DNA of 43,168 bases. Source: an uncultured Bacteroides sp. (GTDB taxonomy: Bacteria; Bacteroidota; Bacteroidia; Bacteroidales; Bacteroidaceae). The notes under the pieces were generated by a model. The model was given only the letters and a program-made list of their open reading frames with translations. It ran no database searches and had not been told where the DNA came from. Below, one piece after another: positions 39,733-43,168 of this stretch. Numbering within the stretch: the stretch's first letter is position 1; every line of letters begins with the position of its first letter. The DNA lies in assembly GCA_946628545.1 (NCBI GenBank), contig CAMOWU010000018.1, forward strand, positions 1 through 43,168, in the 5' to 3' direction. Position numbers and translations under genes: made by a program.

Positions 39733-41111
39733 TTTTCCTTTGTTTTAGAGTTGTTCAACTTGTCGTTTATAGTGTTTACTTGATGTTCTTTGCCTATTTT
39801 CTTGGTTTTTTGGCGCATCACCCGGTAGAAAGCCCATCGAGCTGCAATGCGGTCGATGATGATGAGGCAGAGTAGCGGAACGAAAAACATCAGCACCAGT
39901 TTGGTGGTCTGCTTCTTCAGGTCGCGCTCGCCTTGCTCGTCCCATCCCGTTTCCTCAAGCGGCTTGTCGAGCTCTTCTTCGGTGGGCAGCACGTGGTCGC
40001 TCCATTTCATCACCACTTTGCCCCCGTGTAGCAGGATGAGTCCAGGGTTGGCTCTTACCATGTTCTTGAGTGTCGGTCCGTCGCCGAGACAGATGGGGTA
40101 CTCGGCGCCTGTGTGGTCCACCCAGTGGCTGACATCGGCTGAGTCGGATGCTGTGAGCCCATAGAATCCATACCCGTGGGCCATGCTGTAGTCATAGATG
40201 TCGTTGATGCGGTCTGTGATGCCGTCGTCGGCTGTGGCCAGGTCGGGCGACACGAGCAAGAAGGTATATCCCTCGTCGTAGAGGATGTCGTCGGTCAGGT
40301 CCATGTCGTTGTCCACATCGTAGATGTAGAAATTGGTGATCTTGGCCTTGCCTCCTTCTTTCACCAGCTTGGATTGTGTCTCCACGTATTGCCATGTGGA
40401 GTCGGGATCTTCGTCCTCGTTGGCGTCGAGGGTGATGCGCTGCCCGTCTTTCTCATACACGATCTTCGACTCATAGACGGGTTGCTGGTCTTCAGGCACC
40501 TCCATGCCTTCCGGTATGCTTGCGCCGATATGGAAAGGGCGGTAATCCACCACCGGCAGGTACTTGATGCAGTGGTAGGAGAGGATCAACGCATAGATGA
40601 TGGTGAAGAGCGAGAGAATCCACGATGTGTTGGAGGTAAGCAGCTTCACCTGCCACTGCCATTTCCATGCCACGATGGCAGTCAGGACCAGCAGGACGAG
40701 GTTCTTGAGGAATGTCTGCAAATTGGTCAGCACCACAGCGTCGCCAAAACAGCCGCAGTCCTCCACAGGGTTGAAGGCCAGGATGTAGGCGGTCAGCAGA
40801 GTCATGACGATGATGAATGCCAGCGCCAGTCGTGAGGTCTTTCGCATCCCGATGCCGAACACCAGATAGACGCCCAAAGTAAACTCCAGGACTCCTAATG
40901 CCACAGCGGCAAGCACGACGATATCGTGAGGGATGGGGAGGTTCCATGCCGTCAGGTATTCCTGTAGCTTATCTACCGTGCCTATGGGGTCGTTGAGTTT
41001 CACTGCTCCCGAGAACACCAGTGTGACGGCGAGGATGAACCTTGCCACGTTGGTCAAGAGCACCGCTATGCCCTGCCATTTCTGGTGAAACAGTTGGGAG
41101 AGTGCTTTCAT
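39729..41111 (-). CDS. DoxX/MauE-like membrane protein with C-terminal thioredoxin-like domain
   Basis: This 460-aa inner membrane protein begins with four helices of the DoxX/MauE type (about 15-150; [17 protein letters not shown] at the first loop and [21 protein letters not shown] before helix 4). A fifth helix follows (about 165-185). A periplasmic part (about 190-390) has thioredoxin-like secondary structure ([25 protein letters not shown]) but no CxxC in it. A final helix (about 407-427) leads to a basic tail. The only paired cysteines are in DCGCFGD, at the membrane face. It is probably a redox-linked or quinone-linked membrane protein, but function is unproven. It overlaps both neighbours by 4 nt. 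Confidence 0.83.
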   Translation of the reverse strand: MKALSQLFHQKWQGIAVLLTNVARFILAVTLVFSGAVKLNDPIGTVDKLQEYLTAWNLPIPHDIVVLAAVALGVLEFTLGVYLVFGIGMRKTSRLALAFIIVMTLLTAYILAFNPVEDCGCFGDAVVLTNLQTFLKNLVLLVLTAIVAWKWQWQVKLLTSNTSWILSLFTIIYALILSYHCIKYLPVVDYRPFHIGASIPEGMEVPEDQQPVYESKIVYEKDGQRITLDANEDEDPDSTWQYVETQSKLVKEGGKAKITNFYIYDVDNDMDLTDDILYDEGYTFLLVSPDLATADDGITDRINDIYDYSMAHGYGFYGLTASDSADVSHWVDHTGAEYPICLGDGPTLKNMVRANPGLILLHGGKVVMKWSDHVLPTEEELDKPLEETGWDEQGERDLKKQTTKLVLMFFVPLLCLIIIDRIAARWAFYRVMRQKTKKIGKEHQVNTINDKLNNSKTKEK

Positions 41112-41668
41112 TTCTCAGCCTTCTTTGCTTCCTCGGCTTCGTCAAGGCGTATGAGTCCGAAGACGGCGTAGTTGATCATGTCGAGGTAGTTGGCGTCGAT
41201 GCCTTCCGACACCAGTGTGCGTCCGTCGTTGCCTTCAATCTGCTTGGTGCGGTTGAGCTTGGTGAGAATGAAGTCGGTGTAGGAGCTGATGCGCATGGAT
41301 CGCCAGGCTTCGTTGTAGTCGTGGTTTTTCTTGAGCATCAGTTCGAGGGCCTGGCTGGCGTAGAGGTCGTAGAGCTCCATGGCCCGCTGGTTGTCGATGT
41401 CTTCGGTGTCGGCATATCCCAAGGCAAGTTGGATGAGTCCAACGATGCCGTAGTTGACGATGCCCATGAACTCTGGATAGATGCCTTCGCCCACCATCGA
41501 CACACCCGTCACCTCAAGGCTTCGTATGCGCTTGGCCTTGATGAGGATTTGGTCGGTCACCGAGGATGGTCTCAGTATGCGCCATGATGCGCCGTAGTCG
41601 TGCAGCTTGTCGGCGAACACGCTTCGGCATTTGGCCATCACCTGCTGGAATTGTTCGTTTGTTCCCAT
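41108..41668 (-). CDS. DUF1599-family protein with internal duplication
   Basis: This 186-aa cytoplasmic protein consists of two related halves. Residues about 19-80 (KLHDYGASWRILRPSSVTDQ, then EGIYPEFMGIVNYGIVGLIQL) align with about 113-176 (KNHDYNEAWRSMRISSYTDF, then EGIDANYLDMINYAVFGLIRL). DUF1599 (which I recall also being called nucleotide modification associated domain 1) has no settled function; the paired HDY...W and IxxKxxR-like residues suggest a small-ligand or nucleotide site. It is the first gene of a five-gene operon that includes tpiA and folE. A TAACTTTG promoter element lies about 44 bp upstream. Confidence 0.87.
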   Translation of the reverse strand: MGTNEQFQQVMAKCRSVFADKLHDYGASWRILRPSSVTDQILIKAKRIRSLEVTGVSMVGEGIYPEFMGIVNYGIVGLIQLALGYADTEDIDNQRAMELYDLYASQALELMLKKNHDYNEAWRSMRISSYTDFILTKLNRTKQIEGNDGRTLVSEGIDANYLDMINYAVFGLIRLDEAEEAKKAEK

Positions 41669-41711
41669 ATCATTATGGTGCCAATAGGCTGTTTTAGTCC
41701 TAAACTTCCTG

Positions 41712-41719
41712 CAAAGTTA
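41712..41719 (-). promoter_or_regulatory. Bacteroidetes -7 element (TAACTTTG) for the DUF1599-tpiA-folE operon
   Basis: The minus strand reads TAACTTTG, an exact TAnnTTTG match, with a leader of about 37 nt before the DUF1599 ATG. It is the only consensus element between this operon and its upstream neighbour. Confidence 0.55.
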
Positions 41720-41850
41720 CGAATTTATTTTCTTATGGCATCAATAAAAGGTTTAAATACTGATAAAAAGTGACTATTCTGCGGTGCTATCACTTGCGAT
41801 TCCACGGGGGTATCTTCTATATTACAAATGTGTAATTGCTTGATTGACAA

Positions 41851-41906
41851 TAGGGACACGACGTGTCGTGTCCGCTATGATTCGGACGCGACACGTCGTG
41901 TCCCTA
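41851..41906. repeat. Large palindromic intergenic element (23-bp arms)
   Basis: Arm 1 (41851-41873, starting TAGGGACACGACGTGTCG) and arm 2 (41884-41906, ending CGTCGTGTCCCTA) are reverse complements at 22 of 23 positions, the one difference being a G-T wobble. They are separated by a 10-nt loop, GCTATGATTC. Each arm contains its own shorter palindrome (ACACGACGTGT). It lies about 45 bp downstream of the 298-aa gene on the minus strand. It is G+C-rich compared with the flanking sequence, and may be a repetitive extragenic palindrome or a strong terminator stem. Confidence 0.85.
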
Positions 41907-41950
41907 CATGTGAACTGAATAGTTACAAAAAAAAGGTTGCCGTGGAAAGG

Positions 41951-42847
41951 TCAATAGTCGATGGTGTACATCAAATAATAGAGACTGTATTCGTCGGTCC
42001 AGTTCTGGTCGCGGCACAGCACAAAGTAGTATTCTTCGCTGTGCTTCTTCCACCCTCTGGGGGCATAGACGGTCTCTGTCATACCCTCGGCGTTGCGTGT
42101 GGTCTGCTTCAGGTATCCCATACGCGCCAGTTCCGTTTCAAGCAGGGGCACCATGTCGTGGTTGGCGAACACAAGCTCGGCCTGGAGGCAGTCTGTGTTT
42201 TTGATGGTCAGTCCCAAAGCATGAGGACCTTTTTTCATCCAGCTGAGGTTGGCGTACTGGAGGTCGCGGCCCCAAGCTTCCCAACTCCATGAACTTTCGT
42301 CATTTTCCTCTTGCTCTTGCAGTAGTCGCATTCCTTCTTTGCCGGATAACTTCCGTTGCATGGCCTTGTCGCACCAGTTGCTGAAAATCTCGAGCATGTC
42401 GTGGACGGTGATTTCCGCATTTTCAACCTCTGCATATTCCACTGGAGCAATGGCTTTAGCCTCTCGCAAAAAAGCATTGCCGAAGGCGAATTCCACCGAG
42501 TTGTTTCTCAGGCTGGAATAGGAGTAGTTGGGTTCAAAGTCGCCGCATAGGTTTTCGGTAAGAATCTGGGCGCATTCATTGTCGATAGCGTTGACCTTGT
42601 AGCTGCGTTCTTCCTGAATGTACCACACGCCAGGTTCAATGCGTTTCAGCCCCAGTTTGTCAACAGCTTTTTGGGTGTAACGGTTGGCTTGAATCATCTT
42701 CTCAGGGTTGCTGAGGTCGAAGAGTTGGTCGTGGCCTGGTGTCTCCGTCTGCATCATCCATACTTTGTGGATGGTGGGCTGGGCGTAAGAAATCAATGCG
42801 ATTTGCGCTATGGCCAAAGTGATGATGAATCTGAATGCTCTCTTCAT
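41951..42847 (-). CDS. Exported hypothetical protein, 298 aa
   Basis: I do not recognise this protein. It has a clear signal peptide (MKRAFRFIITLAIAQIALIS, cleavage near SYA-Q) without a lipobox, so it is likely periplasmic or secreted. The mature part is acidic and rich in Trp and Tyr (SSWSWEAWGRDLQYANLSW near 185-203). It ends in DQNWTDEYSLYYLMYTIDY. No catalytic motif, repeat or T9SS sorting signal was seen. It begins 28 bp after the stop codon of the upstream nuclease-family gene, with no promoter consensus between, and is followed by the large palindrome at 41851-41906. Confidence 0.8.
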   Translation of the reverse strand: MKRAFRFIITLAIAQIALISYAQPTIHKVWMMQTETPGHDQLFDLSNPEKMIQANRYTQKAVDKLGLKRIEPGVWYIQEERSYKVNAIDNECAQILTENLCGDFEPNYSYSSLRNNSVEFAFGNAFLREAKAIAPVEYAEVENAEITVHDMLEIFSNWCDKAMQRKLSGKEGMRLLQEQEENDESSWSWEAWGRDLQYANLSWMKKGPHALGLTIKNTDCLQAELVFANHDMVPLLETELARMGYLKQTTRNAEGMTETVYAPRGWKKHSEEYYFVLCRDQNWTDEYSLYYLMYTIDY

Positions 42848-42875
42848 AATGATAATTGTTTGTTTGTTTAATAAA

Positions 42876-43168
42876 TTACCCTTTCTCTATCCTGCATGTG
42901 TGCAGTTTTGTCTTTCGGTCGTAGTTGATGCCTACGAGTAGCAGGTTGCCGGCATACTCCTCCAGTTTGGCGGGATACTGCTTGCGGTGTATCTGGCTGA
43001 TGGCGGAGTCGGCGTCCTGGTTGACCTTCAATTCGAGGATGATGGCAGGGGAATCCACATGCTTGCGAGGAATCAGCACGATGTCGGCAAATCCCTTGCC
43101 GCTGGCCAGCTCTCGGTGCATCACGTAGTCGTTCTTGGCATAGTAGTAGGCGATGGAGAGCACACATG
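42876..43168 (-). CDS. PD-(D/E)XK nuclease-fold protein of the AAA-ATPase-like family, C-terminal part (enters from outside the window)
   Basis: The minus-strand frame is open from the window edge to a TAA at 42876 (about 97 codons); a GTG at 43163 is not a likely start because the frame continues beyond the edge. The sequence has the PD-(D/E)XK layout: GKGFADIVLIPR (Asp), SPAIILELKV (Glu-x-Lys), then QIHRKQYPAKLEEY and LLVGINYDRKTK. This is the C-terminal domain of the same family whose N-terminal ATPase part lies at 1-562. Nuclease activity has not been shown for most family members. Confidence 0.85.
   Translation of the reverse strand, partial: CVLSIAYYYAKNDYVMHRELASGKGFADIVLIPRKHVDSPAIILELKVNQDADSAISQIHRKQYPAKLEEYAGNLLLVGINYDRKTKLHTCRIEKG

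Noticed and set aside
1..43168. Possibility that the window is a complete circle joined at the AAA-ATPase gene
   Set aside because: Joining the edges leaves out about 200-250 residues of the protein, and the content is chromosomal housekeeping with no replication or transfer genes.

Overview
The window looks like chromosomal DNA of a Bacteroidales bacterium, most likely a Prevotellaceae (Prevotella/Segatella-like) gut or rumen species. The reasons are a SusC/SusD pair with surface glycan-binding lipoproteins, a hybrid two-component system (HTCS), a SprA homologue, lipoprotein signals followed by acidic residues, repeated copies of the Bacteroidetes -7 promoter element TAnnTTTG, and little use of Shine-Dalgarno sites. 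This placement is inferred from gene content; no database search was possible.

Layout. (1) 1-1063: the N-terminal half of an AAA-ATPase/PD-(D/E)XK family gene leaving the window, then a 500-bp gene-free region with a perfect inverted repeat, a promoter and a 9-bp tandem array. (2) 1064-11769, plus strand: ruvA, sprA (2563 codons, TTG start), an unknown 230-aa protein, xseA and xseB. A second copy of the 9-bp array lies between ruvA and sprA. (3) 11766-13309, minus strand: ribF and a HAD hydrolase. (4) 13690-32153: a polysaccharide utilisation region. On the plus strand are an SGNH acetylesterase and an HTCS. On the minus strand are SusC, SusD, two surface glycan-binding lipoproteins and a GH26 endo-mannanase. 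Between the two arms lie a NUDIX/winged-helix (NrtR/AraR-like) protein, an RlpA-like protein and an EamA transporter. (5) 32558-35459, plus strand: ilvE, trmB and an Mrp-type P-loop ATPase. (6) 35460-41668, minus strand: dnaG, and the operon DUF1599 - DoxX-like membrane protein - tpiA - SPOR protein - folE. (7) 41669-43168: a palindromic intergenic element, an unknown exported protein, and the C-terminal half of another AAA-ATPase/PD-(D/E)XK family gene.

How the genes fit together. The HTCS senses a glycan fragment in the periplasm and probably drives the susC promoter. SusC/SusD and the two lipoproteins bind and import oligosaccharide, the GH26 lipoprotein cuts beta-mannan, and the exported esterase would remove acetyl groups. 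Acetylated (gluco/galacto)mannan is therefore the inferred substrate. A strong hairpin splits the GH26 gene from the rest of its operon. The remaining genes are housekeeping: Holliday junction processing, exonuclease VII, flavin synthesis, replication priming, tRNA modification, Fe-S handling, glycolysis and folate synthesis.

I found no tRNA, rRNA, CRISPR array, transposase or integrase. No clearly new system stands out. The observations most worth a second look are the paired 9-bp arrays flanking ruvA, the hairpin inside the mannan operon, the duplicated C-terminal module of one glycan-binding lipoprotein, the large palindrome at 41851-41906, and the split copies of one multicopy gene family at both ends of the window.
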